Below, piece by piece: positions 26,070-36,831 of a stretch of DNA of 64,000 nt. Made by a program: the position numbers and the translations under genes. Under the pieces are notes generated by a model. The model searched no databases. It was not told the DNA's origin and saw only the letters and a list, made by a program, of their open reading frames with translations. The stretch comes from Psilocybe azurescens (Eukaryota; Basidiomycota; Agaricomycetes; Agaricales; Agrocybaceae). The stretch is from assembly GCA_023853785.1 (NCBI GenBank), contig JAJIRX010000773.1:62001-126000 (forward strand), given 5' to 3'. Each line of letters begins with the position of its first letter. Positions within the stretch are counted from its first letter, which is position 1.

Positions 26070-26591
26070 TACTTAACAATCCCCAGGGCAGTCCATGGAT
26101 GACTTATAAAGGCCTGCTTATCAAGTCTAATAGACCTGACGTTGAATATAACAATGGCAATCGCTCACAAAACCAGGTAGTGCCTAATTGCTTAAGGTGA
26201 ACTGCAGTGTTCGATCTCTTATCACACAAATCACTAGTCCTCAAAGTGTTAACACTAGAATTCTTATTCAGAGTAAATTCTGATATCAAATCTGGGGTGT
26301 AGATTACTTGGTTCCTATTCTAAGATACAGGGCTGTTTTTATAGACTAAATAGATACTTTGGCTTGTGATAATTGAAAGAGACTAAGAGAAAAGGAAGCA
26401 AATGGACTGCATGCTGCCTAGCCTTTGCTGCACCAATTATAATAGTGGAAAGTACTAGTTTGCCTGGGCTACAGCGCTTATTTGAATATAACATTGTTGA
26501 CCATGTGGCAGTGCCTCCTTGGGTAGCAATCACCTGACTTGTTTTATCAGATGGCTCACAGCAAAGGCATGTCGGGACTAGATTGCTTAGG
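26070..26591 (-). repeat. Long inverted repeat, right arm (522 bp)
   Basis: Mirror copy of 24,937-25,458. Its inner edge lies within a tandemly duplicated segment: the phrase around 'acttaataatccccaggg' near 25,955 recurs about 117 bp later at the arm boundary. This suggests the arm ended where a local duplication already existed. Confidence 0.9.
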
Positions 26592-27359
26592 GGTATATTT
26601 CCTAGGAAACTCTACCAAGGTTCCCAAGCACAGTTGCTATTGGTTTAGGACCTCCTGGAACAGCAGGTGCCCTTATCATGAGGTAAGTTATCCCTAGTAT
26701 TGTGTGGCAATTGCTGGCTGGGCGATCCCTCACTCACGTTGGCTGCATTACAAATTACAAGTTTTTATAGTCGGATCTAGTAGACCGCCATATGCTGGGT
26801 TGTACACAAGATTTCAATTGCCAATACATTCGGTCCATGGGGCAATCACCCGTGTGGTGCAATGATGTCTGATCCCGAGCGGTTGATCGCCTAATTTAGT
26901 GAACAGCCTTTGTGAAGCCTGAATATGGTGATTGCCTTTGCTAATTAATAAGGTTTAAATCACTTGGCAATCACTTGTTAAGAGACTGATGGGTGTTACC
27001 CCTTGTAAGAGCCAAGATCATTTCTTTAGAAGTTCTTCCTTGCATGGGACTAATAGCACGATCAAAGGTACAGGCAATTGCCTTGGGCACTCAGTTAGGC
27101 TTGCTTTGATAGCTGTGTAGGAAACTAAAGGTAGTCTTTGATTTGTAGCACTGATCGATAGGCCACACTACACTTTAGTTAGTTTTGTAAAGTCTACTAC
27201 GCTTGTTGGTCCACTAGGAAGTGAAGCCTCAAAGCCTAATAGTCTGGCATATCTCCTACCCTTCACTAGTATAATGTACTAGTTCATTACAGATAACAAT
27301 CACAAAAATAAGGGCCTCTGTGTCTTACTATGAATTGTAAGCTCAGAATGGTTTACACC

Positions 27360-28290
27360 CTTTCAGCATCCTGATCACAAGCTTTGCACATCTGAAGATG
27401 TTGACAGCCTTATTTCAGCTGAATTTCCAGATGAAGAAGAGCCAGAACTCTTTGAATTGGTCAATAAATTCATGGTCCATACTCCATGCAATGGTGACAC
27501 TGCTGCTCAATGCTGTGTAAATGGAAAATGTTCAAAATGTTTTCCTAAGCCTTATTGTGATCAGACCACTGTCAATGAAAACTTTTATGCAAATCTCAGG
27601 AGATGTGACACTGGAAAGGAATTTAACATTGGTGGTAGAAAAAGGTTGATAATTGCTGGGTTGTTGCTTACTGCCATTATCTTATCTGGAAATATTGCTG
27701 TCATATTAATGTTGAGTCTATTGCTTCTATCAAGGCTATCAAATACATCTACAAATATGTCTATAAGGGCCATGACCACATTATCATGGAGTTTGGATGA
27801 TGTGAAGATGAGTTCAAGCTATATCTTGATGCACAATATGTTTCTGCATGTGAAGGATTTTGGCACATTTTTCACTTCCACATGCATCAAGAGCATCCAC
27901 CTACTGTCTGCCTTCAGATCCATTTGCCTGATCAACAAATAGTTATATGGAATGAAGACTAGACACTAAATGTTCAGAAGGTTTTGGATCACAATGCAGG
28001 CAAAGACACCAAGCTCACTGCTTATTTCAAAGCCAATATACAATATGAGGAAGCCAGAAATACTCTTTATCAGGATTTTCCTGCCAAATTTGTCTAGAAG
28101 GGAAAACAGCACAAATGGGCTCCAAGACAGAGACAATTTGCAATTGGGCATATGTACTATGCTCATCCAAGTTCAGGAGAGTGTATTTACCTCAGAACTC
28201 TGCAGACCTGTGTCAAGGGTGCTATATCTTTTGTGGTTCTCCAAACAGTTAATGGCACTGTGTATGAAACAAAAATATAGTGTACTCAGA
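27360..28290 (+). pseudogene. Helitron Rep/helicase protein remnant
   Basis: Translated pieces match the N-terminal Helitron-helicase-like region: FPDEEEPELFELVNKFMVH followed by TPC, then GKCSKCFPKP (27,520-27,556). Further pieces in shifted frames resemble KAIKYIYKYVYKGH (about 27,730), LYLDAQYVSACEG (about 27,815) and HLPDQQIVIWNED (about 27,923). More follows to about 28,280. The intact family encodes a rolling-circle replication initiator fused to a Pif1-type helicase used for transposition. Here the frame changes several times, at least one stop interrupts it after the WNED piece (tag near 27,960), and the helicase motifs are absent. It is a dead 5' portion. I could not place the element's TC or CTRR ends. 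Confidence 0.8.
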
Positions 28291-28329
28291 AGTTTTTTCT
28301 ATTGACCATAGTAACTGATTATTACTTAA

Positions 28330-28700
28330 TATATAAAGAGTGCAGGGGGAGATGAGCTCTGCTCATCTCCTCTAAGATATTATATAAGTGATTGCTATTA
28401 TTAATTTTTAATAAAGCATAAAGTGTTGATAAGAAGTGGGGAAATAAGCAAAGCTCATTCCTCTCCAAAACATTATACATTTTTTAATGAGGTGTGAAGT
28501 ATTGATAAAAGGGGGATGAGCAAAGCTCATTCTCCCCAAGACATTATAACTGTGACTGCTATTATTTAATTTTTAATGAGGAGGCACAAAGTACCAACAA
28601 GCAGAGGTCTAGGGGTGCAGCCTCCAGCAAGCTGTTGACTCTGCCATAAAGCACAGAGGGGTGAGCAAAGCAAATCCCTCCAATGTGTAGCAGTGGGTCA
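28330..28700. repeat. Degenerate repeats with small hairpins
   Basis: Roughly 100-bp units recur three to four times. Each has a short palindromic motif such as gagcaaagctc or gagctctgctc, followed by a phrase like 'cattataagtgattgctatt' and an A/T-rich stretch. Divergence is high and unit borders are approximate. Confidence 0.55.
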
Positions 28701-28777
28701 TAAAGCTTATAAGCTTATATAAGCAATTATTATGTAAGGCTGACTAAGCATTGTCTTTTACACTGAGTAAGTACATT

Positions 28778-28906
28778 CTGAGAAATTCTGACCAGATTCC
28801 GACTGGTTCTGACTGAGTCTAAGTGGATTCTGACTGGTTCTGACTGGTTCTGACTGGTTCTGACTGGGTCCAAGTGGTTCTGACCAGTTCTGACTGGTAC
28901 CAGTAG
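28778..28906. repeat. 10-bp tandem repeat
   Basis: Successive copies of tgactggttc with scattered substitutions. Looser copies of the same theme (ctggtc) appear again at 32,570-32,780, beyond the Tc1-like element. Confidence 0.7.
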
Positions 28907-28929
28907 GGCACTGTAAAGTACTGGAATAT

Positions 28930-30605
28930 ACTGTGGTTGTATGTTCTGATTCTTAAATATAATGTCTCTATTCTTGTAATGCTTGAATTATCTCTAACAG
29001 TTCCCTGTCATAGATCTTGTAATTTCTTTCAGTTGGAGAAAACATCCTAGATATGAATATGCCTGAATGTTTTTGCTATTTCCATCTAGTTGAGTGAGAA
29101 CCACTCCTGAAGCATATTTGAGGCATTAGATTTGATTTGAAATGGTTTAGAGAGGTCTGGCACATCCCAACTTTTATTGGTAACAGCTGTTTGCAACAGT
29201 TGACATTCTTTGTCAATACATATGTAATCAGGACAAGATTCTTCTGTCTTATAACAGACTGCAAAACTTTAATATATTAGTTGTGGATTCAGATCTATCA
29301 AATTTTGTCCATGTATCTATATTATTTAAGGAACTAAATACATGATAATAATAATAATATATACCATGACTGGGACCTATGGCGGAAGAGCCATCATCCC
29401 AATGTACATGGCCTGCAGCAATGGTGGTGAACACAACCAAACCATCAGCAGCAGTGAGAGTGCCACTGTTCTGATCAGAGATTCCCATAGGATAATCAAC
29501 ATCAGCCACAGTGGTGGAAGATGTACTGGGCTGATGTGGTGGTAGGCCTGAAGGCTTGGAAAGGAAAGGGACTCACTATCAGCAGCAGTGGTGGGAAGCA
29601 TGGACACAGTGGGAGGGGGAGAACAGGAAGGGCACTCAAGAGGGGCTACCAAGGTGGCAGCTGCATTGAGCTTCTGCACAATGCTAAAAAATGAACAAAA
29701 ATAAATATATCTATATTTTTTGAATGAAAAAAGGGGAGGGGGTATGTGTACAGTTTGAGGTGGGTGGGGGCCCTTTGCAGCCTCTGCGGTGTCCTCCTGA
29801 TATCTCTGAGTTGAAGTTTTATGCCTGTGAGAGGTGGTATGGGTTGGTTAGCACTGAAAACGCTTGCAAAAAGTGAGCACATGCACATTTTTAGGGTGCT
29901 TTGCCTCTGGCACCCTTCACCATTCCCTTTCCTCTTGTTTCTTCCCTTTGCACCCTTTCTACCCCCTTTCACAATTGCAATTGCCTCTTCATGGTTGTGG
30001 TCATCCCCCTGGTCATCCTCTGTGTGATCTGCAGCATTGTTATTGTCCTCACCCTTGTTGCCTTCTGCTCCTTCTTCCCCAGCTGTAGTTTTTGTCTGTT
30101 TGGTAGCTGACTCATTGACATTTGACTGGTTCCACTTGCAGAAAATGCATGGATTGGGAGAGGAAAGAGGGTGAGTGGCAGTGGCAGCAGTGCACAATCT
30201 GAGGCACAGTTTGCACTTGCTGGGTGGTGGTGGGTGTTTCATAGAGAGAGGAGGGAGCAGAGAGGGAGCAAATGGATGTTTGGGTGGTGGAGAAGGAGGG
30301 AAGGGGAGAGTGGATGGGGGAAAGAAAAGCAAGAAATGAACCAACAAAGGAGTGACATGGCATTGAAACCATGATGCTGGCAGTTGCCAAGATGCCAAAA
30401 TCACATATATTTGATGTGTTTTCTCCTTGGCCTTCAGTTTGATGGATTTTCAGACCATTTAATGGTCCAAAAATATGTTCAGCTGATCAGTATCTCATCA
30501 AACACTTACCAATTAATCAAAATCATATAAATATTCATTGTAAATTAATTAATTGAGTATAAATACAGTGATTACATCATAATAATTGTAAAAATGAGCA
30601 CTATA
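28930..30605. other. Low-complexity interval between elements
   Basis: A 252-codon minus-strand frame (30,404-29,646) is open but strongly biased: proline/serine-rich, then a lysine/glutamate/aspartate-rich block. Other frames overlap on both strands. A pair of C-x2-C motifs is present, but I do not recognise a family. It may be part of a decayed element or simply open by composition. Confidence 0.35.
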
Positions 30606-30814
30606 CAGTAGCTCAAAAAACCGTCCGAATGTTTGGCACTTTCTCACTAATTGTTTAATAACTTGGGAAATAAATTATGTAAAAGTCTAAAAATATTGTA
30701 TGTTATAGTTTAACATGTGACTAACATATTTTTCACCAAGGTCACATGATTTTAATAAAAACTGATTAAGTAATGGAATTTACAAATAATAGAACATTGG
30801 GACAGTTTTTTGAC
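30606..30814 (+). repeat. Tc1-like left terminal inverted repeat
   Basis: The outer end reads agctcaaaaaaccgtcc. The inner end holds a related motif in the opposite orientation (ggacagttttttgac), so each terminal repeat carries two facing copies of a roughly 25-bp motif. Confidence 0.9.
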
Positions 30815-30821
30815 TCTCTAT

Positions 30822-31845
30822 CTAGTACTTAGTATGGCCTCCCTTTGCCTTGATAACAGCCTCCATTCTTCTTGGCATGCTTTCTATAAGCCTTTGGCAT
30901 GTTTCTGAAGGTATTTCAGTCCATTCCTTTGCCAATCTCTCCCACAATTCAAATGCTCCTTTGGGTGGTGTCTCATAGGTGTTCATTTGCCTTTGAGGTA
31001 AACCCAAAGGTGTTCAATGAGGTTGAGATCAGGGGATTGGGGTGGCCACTCCATAACTTCAACATCATTGGCTAAAACCATTCTTGAGCTTTTTGGAGGT
31101 GTGTTTGGGGTCATTATCCTGCTGAAAATCCTTTTCCCCTCTGCCATCTCCAAGTTGTCAAAGCTTTCATCCACCCCATGCTCCAAAATTTCACAGTATT
31201 GGTCTGCATTCATCTTCCCTCAACCTCAGTGAGTGTTCCAACACCATTCCACCCCATACAACCCCATATCATGAGATTGTTGCCCCCTCCATGCTTGACA
31301 GTTGGTGATGTTGTTCTATCTGAGATTGCTTCACCCTTGGGTTTCCATGTATAGACCCTTCCATCTGAGCCAATCCTGTTGATTTTTGTTTCATCTGACC
31401 AGAGTACTCTTTTCCAATCCTCCACAGTCCAGCCAACATGATTCTGGGTGAATTTTAGATGTTTTTGATGGTGGATAGCCTTGAGGAGGGGGCCGTTTTG
31501 ATTTAACAACAGAGCGGAAGTTGTTTTCTTTGAGGGAATTTCTGACTGTTTGGGCACAAACAGGAGAGGGAATAGCATCATTGATGAAGTGTGTTGCCTG
31601 GACAGCATTGTCCAGCTTTCCTGTTTTGATTTGACAAAAAGGACCTGTTTATCCTTGGGAGTAAGCTTGGAGGGACGTCCACCTTTGTTGTTTTGGGGGT
31701 TTTCTTTGTTGGCATCCACTTCCCTCTTGATTCTTCCAACAGTAGACTTTCCCAAACCAGTTTTAGACTCTATTTGACAAAGAGAATAGCCCTCTTCGAG
31801 AAGATTGAGGACAGAATTGTACTGAGAAGGTGTTGCAGGCTTCAT
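30822..31845 (-). pseudogene. Tc1-type transposase, frameshifted
   Basis: Start MKPATPSQYNSVLNLLEEGY at 31,845, with a helix-turn-helix (SLCQIESKTGLGKSTVGRI) and a GRP-like linker (GGRPSKLT). The DDE domain follows: first catalytic aspartate in LWSDETKI, second in the shifted frame reading FQQDNDPKHTSKK (near 31,125), glutamate in SPDLNLIEHLW (near 31,030). The C-terminal NTYETPPKGA lies in yet another frame near 30,985. At least three frame changes are visible: near 31,211 (one base short), around 31,080-31,130, and near 30,992. It cannot make a full protein as written. The intact enzyme would cut and paste the element. Confidence 0.9.
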
Positions 31846-31993
31846 GATGTGGTGGTTAAAGAGAAGATGGTTGAACTTGAATTCAACATTTCAAATATGT
31901 ACAAATAGTGTCACATGACCTTGTTTAATTTTCTCACAATTTATACAAAGCAATTTGGCTTTCTACAAGCATGTAAAGCTATTATTTTATAGG

Positions 31994-32202
31994 GTCAAAA
32001 AACTGTCCCAATGTTTTATTATTTTGTAAATTCCATTACTTAATCAGTTTTTGTTAAAATCATGTGACCTTGGTGAAAAATATGTTAGTCACATGTTAAA
32101 CTATAACATATAATATTTTCAGACTTTTACATAATTTATTTCCCAAGTTATTAAACAATTAGTGAGAAAGTGCCAAACATTTGGACGGTTTTTGAGCTAC
32201 TG
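31994..32202 (-). repeat. Tc1-like right terminal inverted repeat
   Basis: Inverted copy of 30,606-30,814, with the same two-motif arrangement. Confidence 0.9.
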
Positions 32203-32204
32203 TA

Positions 32205-34067
32205 TGTACATCAGTCTGTTTTAGGTTCTGTTTTTGGTTCATTCTGGGGTATTCTGTTTTGTAAATGGATTCTGTTCAATTCTGCCAGAATTAATGCTAT
32301 ATAATATAGCAGGGCCTTGTGCTATGTGTTTGCCCTCATTCCCAGTGGAATAGCAGATTCTGCAGTGAACTCTGGCTAGAATATGTGGGGGACACAAAAG
32401 CCCTTGATAGTTTTGATATTCTAGAATCATTTGAACACAAGACATGTATATCGTATGTATATACAATAGCTTCTCTAGTTCCCTTTTATTCTATAGACAC
32501 TAATTACATTGACTTGACAAAAACAAGAGTATTAGACTCTTGCTCTTGCTCTCTACCTCCACCTGTATGACTAGTCTGAATCAGTTGCTATCTGGTCTGA
32601 ACCACAACTGGTCCATACTGGTCTATAGAGCAAAAGACTGAACAAAACTGCTCTAAACTGTTCTACATTGGTTTGGTCCAGTTTTCTGCAGTCTCTCTGC
32701 ATGTGCAAACCAGTCTCAGTCTCAGTCTTGGTCTGAGGCTCTCAAGGCCAAAAACCAGACTGGACCAGACTTTCAAGCACTATTCAAAATACTCCACACC
32801 TCCAACAACATATCCAGCAGCTTTGACAAGCTTTCTATGTTTTTTCTTAGCTTTACACCTGTTTTCTTGACTCTGCAGCTCTTTGGACCTTATTCCAGCT
32901 CATTTCCTTATCCCTAACATTCATTCTCAATATTTTAAAAGCTTTTGCACCTATTCAACAACTGTGAACCTCTGATCATTCTTTTCTCTGGTCTATATTG
33001 TTCCAACAGCTTCACACCTCTTATAACTTTTTGCACCTCATCATTGTTGATCATCTGGCCCATTTTATATCCCAGATAGTCAATTTCCACTTGGCAAACC
33101 TCACACCTATTTGGGTCCACTGTGGATCATCTCTCTTGGTCACATGCCAATCTATCAATTCCAAAGTTTGTACAACATCCAGATCAGTTACAAAGCTATG
33201 CTATACATGTTTTACACTTTGTTAAAGTTTCAGAAAGGAGTCTGCAGCTCATTCCAGCATTTAGATCATTTTTGAGGAAGGTCCAGAACATCAGAAAGAC
33301 TTTTCTACAAGTTCTATTATGTTTTTGCCTTTTTCATTAACCATCTTTACATTTTCAGCATATCTGTGATATCTTTCTATGTTTGCAGACATTTATTTCT
33401 CTTTTCTCTTCATTCCTAATTTTTTCTGCTTATTTTCAGATATTTATTTTTCTTCATTCTTAGTTTCCCTTGTTTCATGGTTATAACCTCTTTTGATTCT
33501 TTATCCAGAAGTTTAAAATTTTCATTCAGTTCTTTGTGTGTCACTATTCACCTCCTTACTTGTAATAGATTATGACTTTATTCATCATTCAATATTTGTA
33601 GTATAAAAACATATATCTTTGCTTCTATGAAGAAAAAGTTTTCCAGCCATCAGTTATAGTTCTCACACTGTTGCAACTTGTTCTCTCACCTTGAACTTTG
33701 TTTTGCACATTTGCAACTTATTCTCACATATTGCATCTTGTTTTTAGAGCTTTGCACCTTATTTGCAAACCTCACACCTGGTTTACACAGCTTCACACCT
33801 TTTTTTCAAATATCTCATCTCATCATCAAGTGTTGCACATCATTATATCTCACTGCACCTCATTGCACTTTGTCAGTTCCATCTGATACAGCTCCCAGAA
33901 TCCAGCCTTGCACCCTCAGAACATTAAGATGACTTCCCTTTGTGCCCCACACCTTCAAGTCTTAGGTTCCGCATTTGTTTTTGAGTTTATTTTTGTTTTT
34001 GTTCTGGTTTTGTGCATAGCAGAGCAGTCTTCTGGTGTTGTCAATGAGTGCTTTATTCTATTGAACT
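32205..34067. other. Low-complexity flank
   Basis: Pyrimidine-leaning sequence with loosely repeated phrases such as ttgcacctt and cacacctt, especially at 33,660-33,900. No gene was recognised. Confidence 0.4.
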
Positions 34068-34070
34068 TTA

Positions 34071-34152
34071 GGGCCTGTTCGGCTGCACCATCTGGCGGAT
34101 GGTAACTATGCACAATCTTCTTATTTAGTAACTCGCAACTTGATTAGATAAT
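34071..34152 (+). repeat. Harbinger left terminal inverted repeat
   Basis: Matches the reverse complement of 36,747-36,828 over 82 bp, with differences near 34,094-34,097, 34,111 and 34,138. Confidence 0.92.
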
Positions 34153-34250
34153 GTGACTGATTTGTGACCACGCACGCAGAATGTAGAGATTTTGTGTCTT
34201 ATCTTTTATTACATCGTATTTCTGACTTTTTTCTGTATCTCTTCTTCTCC

Positions 34251-35333
34251 ATGCCACCCAAACTCTCTGGGGAGCATGCTTACTGGTCAAAGGTCGATGA
34301 AACCAGGCTTTTAGAATTTCTAAATGATCACAAAAGCGAAGCAGGAGATGGAATGAACTTTAAATCCCCTACCTGGGTTACTGCTGCTGCATATGTTAAT
34401 CAGGCTGCATTTCGAGGGGCATTGAAGACCCCAAACTCCTGTAAAGCAAAGTATAGGGCAGTGAGTGTATTATGGCTTGTTTTTGTATTTTTTTTCTGAT
34501 TAATTGCAGTTGAAAACTGTGTACAAAATTGTCAATGCTCTTCGCAATAATTCTGGATGGTCATGGGATGATGAGAAGGGTGCAGATATTAGTCCTGAGA
34601 AAAAGGGTGTTTGGGATGACTATGTCTTAGCCCATCCCTTGGCTTCTCCATTCCGCAACTGTGGCTGGATCCATCTCGCTATTTTTGACCTTTTTGGAAG
34701 CAAGATCACAAAGGGGACCCATGTCTTTCATGCCTCTCAAGGTGTTACTTTGGAGGAGAGGGCTTTACTACCACCATCAGCTTGAGAGTCTAGCCCACCC
34801 TGGCCTGAAAACCTTAGGGACTCTGATGATACTCAGGTTGGCCCTGAGGATGGAGATGAGGAGGGGGAGGAAACTCAGGTATGTGCTACTGCATTTGTGC
34901 TTGCAAAAATTTACTCAAAAAGCAATAGGACCTTTCTCTACCTCCTTCTTTACCTCCTTCTCTACCTCCTTCTTGTCATAAGCGAGCTGCCAGCCTAACA
35001 CCTCTACCTGCCAGTACAAGTAGCAAAAAAAATTGTATGTCATCAGGAGCAAAGGCTATAGGAGATCTCAACACAACATTTGAATGCATGACCACTGTAC
35101 TTGAAAATGCCTTTCCCAAGTCAACTCTTCAGCCTTCTCCAGTCTGTAAACAGACAGCAATCAAAATGGCATTAGAACAGGAGAAGGATTGGTTGGATAA
35201 GCATCAAATGGCCCGTCTTCTGGGTATTTTTGCAACTGAGCCATTTGCTGCAGAATCCTACCAGCTCTTAGGAGACAATGATGAGCTTCGTAAGGAATGG
35301 GTTTCTCTTCAAATACCAAATGTAGATAAATAA
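34251..35333 (+). pseudogene. Harbinger Myb/SANT-like DNA-binding protein, one stop
   Basis: Start MPPKLSGEHAYWSKVDETRL. Tryptophans at the spacing of a Myb/SANT-like domain (YWSKVDE, TWVTAAAYV) and the block SGWSWDDEKGADI are followed by VWDDYVLAHP. One intron lies at about 34,460-34,509, and another follows about 34,878 (acceptor near 34,982). A C-terminal domain contains DWLDKHQMARLLGIFA and ends VDK. A single in-frame TGA at 34,783-34,785 interrupts it; coding sequence continues beyond in the same frame. In this superfamily the Myb-like partner binds the element ends and brings in the nuclease. Confidence 0.85.
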
Positions 35334-35412
35334 ATACAGTCTAATTACTCAAATACATGTCCTTCTCCTCGTTCATAAAGAATTTGTTGGTAGCTAGTCC
35401 ACATATCCTCAG

Positions 35413-36742
35413 CTATTTTATCCCTTTTGCTTTTGCACGTGCTCTCTGTGCTGCATCAGGAGGTGCATGGGCAAGTGTTCCAAAGTTGTGTTCAGCAGGA
35501 ATATTTCCCGGATTGTTATCACAATGATTTTGAATATTGTGTTGTTCTTGTGAATCATGTTTGAGAATGAAGTTGTGTGTTGCTGCAGTTGCTGGTGGAA
35601 TACGGGCTTGAATATCCATGCCATATTCAGGTGCAGATGAGAGAATAGAGAATCTCTCTTTGAGAGCACCAAATACATGCTCAACAATATTATGTGCTTG
35701 TGCATGTTGTAAATTATAGAGCTCTTGAGGGTTTGCAGGCCTAAAATTAACTGGTCAGTATTCAAGATAAAATAAACAAAATATGGATAAATACTGAACA
35801 GAAGCTCTTCCCCATTCTGCAAGATGATAGCGAGTGCCACAATATGGGACAAGAAGATGATCACATACACCAAAACCCGCATCAGCTAAATAAAAATTTC
35901 CATCTGGAATTTTTAAATCAGTTGCATGGGCATTGTGATAGAGTGTAGCATCTGCTACTGATCCTTCCCATCCACAAAGAATATACTGGAATCTGAAGTC
36001 AAATGAACAACATGCCAGAGTATTCTGTGAAACAAATCCTTTGCTATTGTGTGAAGCATCCTGCTCAGCTGCAGATGGGCAGCAGCTAATGTGGCTACCA
36101 TCCATTACACCAATGTCATCCTTGAAAAGGGATAGAACTTTGGATTGCTGATAATGTAAGATGGAGGAGGATCACCAACAGCTGGCAATTGGACATTGTC
36201 ACTATAAAAGGTGGTGATGATAATGCAAAAAGGACTTCTTTGAAGTATTTAAACATGCTATTAATATTTATCCCTTCTAATATAAATATGCTTACTTGGA
36301 TACAGTCTCATTTGAATGCTGGAACCTCTCTCCAACATGATGAACAGAAAGTCCAGTGACTGCTGTGTAGAGAAAAATTGCAGTTTTCTTCTGCAAAGAT
36401 ACATGTCATGAATCTTTTAGTCCAGCAAGATAGAGCTCATTTACAAGTGCCAGAAAAACATGCACACACCTTTCAAGGCAGTTCCGAATCGCGATCAGGA
36501 TGTCCATAAATCAGTTCTTCAACCCAGGCAGCTCCTGTCAAAGCTGAGGTATGATAGTCTTGTTTCCAGTACCATTGGCTAGCATAGAGGGATACAGAGA
36601 GGGCAGCACTCTGTAGCATAGATACTACAGTGCTTAAAACAAGTCTTTGGTGATATGTAAGGCCCCTGTGAGGCTGGGGAGGCATTGCAACAGTGTGTAT
36701 AGATAGAGAGCAGATATTGATTTCGATGTCACTCAAAGTCAC
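35413..36742 (-). pseudogene. Harbinger DDE nuclease (HARBI1-like), one stop
   Basis: Reads from MTLSDIEINI at 36,742 through helix-rich N-terminal exons (GLSVHHVGERFQHSNETVSK, about 36,350-36,300). The catalytic domain follows: first aspartate in MDGSHI (near 36,100), second in YLADAGFG (near 35,875), glutamate in IVEHVFGALKERF (near 35,675). The stop is at 35,413-35,415. An intron separates WGRASVQ from PANPQELYN (about 35,800-35,743). A TGA at 36,406-36,408 sits between DS and HVSL, where the family reads through. The intact protein is a DDE endonuclease of the DDE_4 type. The start ATG lies just inside the right terminal repeat. Confidence 0.9.
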
Positions 36743-36746
36743 AGGT

Positions 36747-36828
36747 ATTATCTAATCAAGTCGCGAGTTACTAAATAAGGAGATTGTGTATAGTTACCAT
36801 CCACGAGATGGTGCAGCCGAACAGGCCC
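36747..36828 (-). repeat. Harbinger right terminal inverted repeat
   Basis: Inverted copy of 34,071-34,152, followed directly by the TTA duplication. Confidence 0.92.
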
Positions 36829-36831
36829 TTA

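Larger units (their letters stand above)
30606..32202 (-). mobile_element. Tc1/mariner-type transposon with 209-bp terminal repeats
   Basis: The element is bounded by TA dinucleotides (30,604-30,605 and 32,203-32,204), the target site used by Tc1/mariner elements. Its ends are inverted copies beginning cagtagctcaaaaaaccgtc. The terminal inverted repeats are 30,606-30,814 and 31,994-32,202, each 209 bp, with only a few differences. A single degenerate transposase lies inside on the minus strand. The near-identical ends point to a fairly recent insertion even though the gene is broken, so it may have been mobilised by a related enzyme. Confidence 0.92.
34071..36828. mobile_element. PIF/Harbinger transposon, two genes
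   Basis: The ends are inverted copies starting gggcctgttcggctgcacca. The terminal repeats are 34,071-34,152 and 36,747-36,828, each 82 bp with a handful of differences. The element is flanked by TTA on both sides (34,068-34,070 and 36,829-36,831), the usual 3-bp duplication of this superfamily. It carries the two expected genes, a Myb/SANT-like protein (+) and a DDE nuclease (-), converging on 35.35-35.41 kb. Each gene has one internal stop but is otherwise well preserved, so the insertion looks young and non-autonomous as written. Confidence 0.95.

Noticed and set aside
29646..30404. 252-codon minus-strand frame as a real gene
   Set aside because: Strong composition bias, frames open on both strands and no family match; kept only as a low-confidence note.
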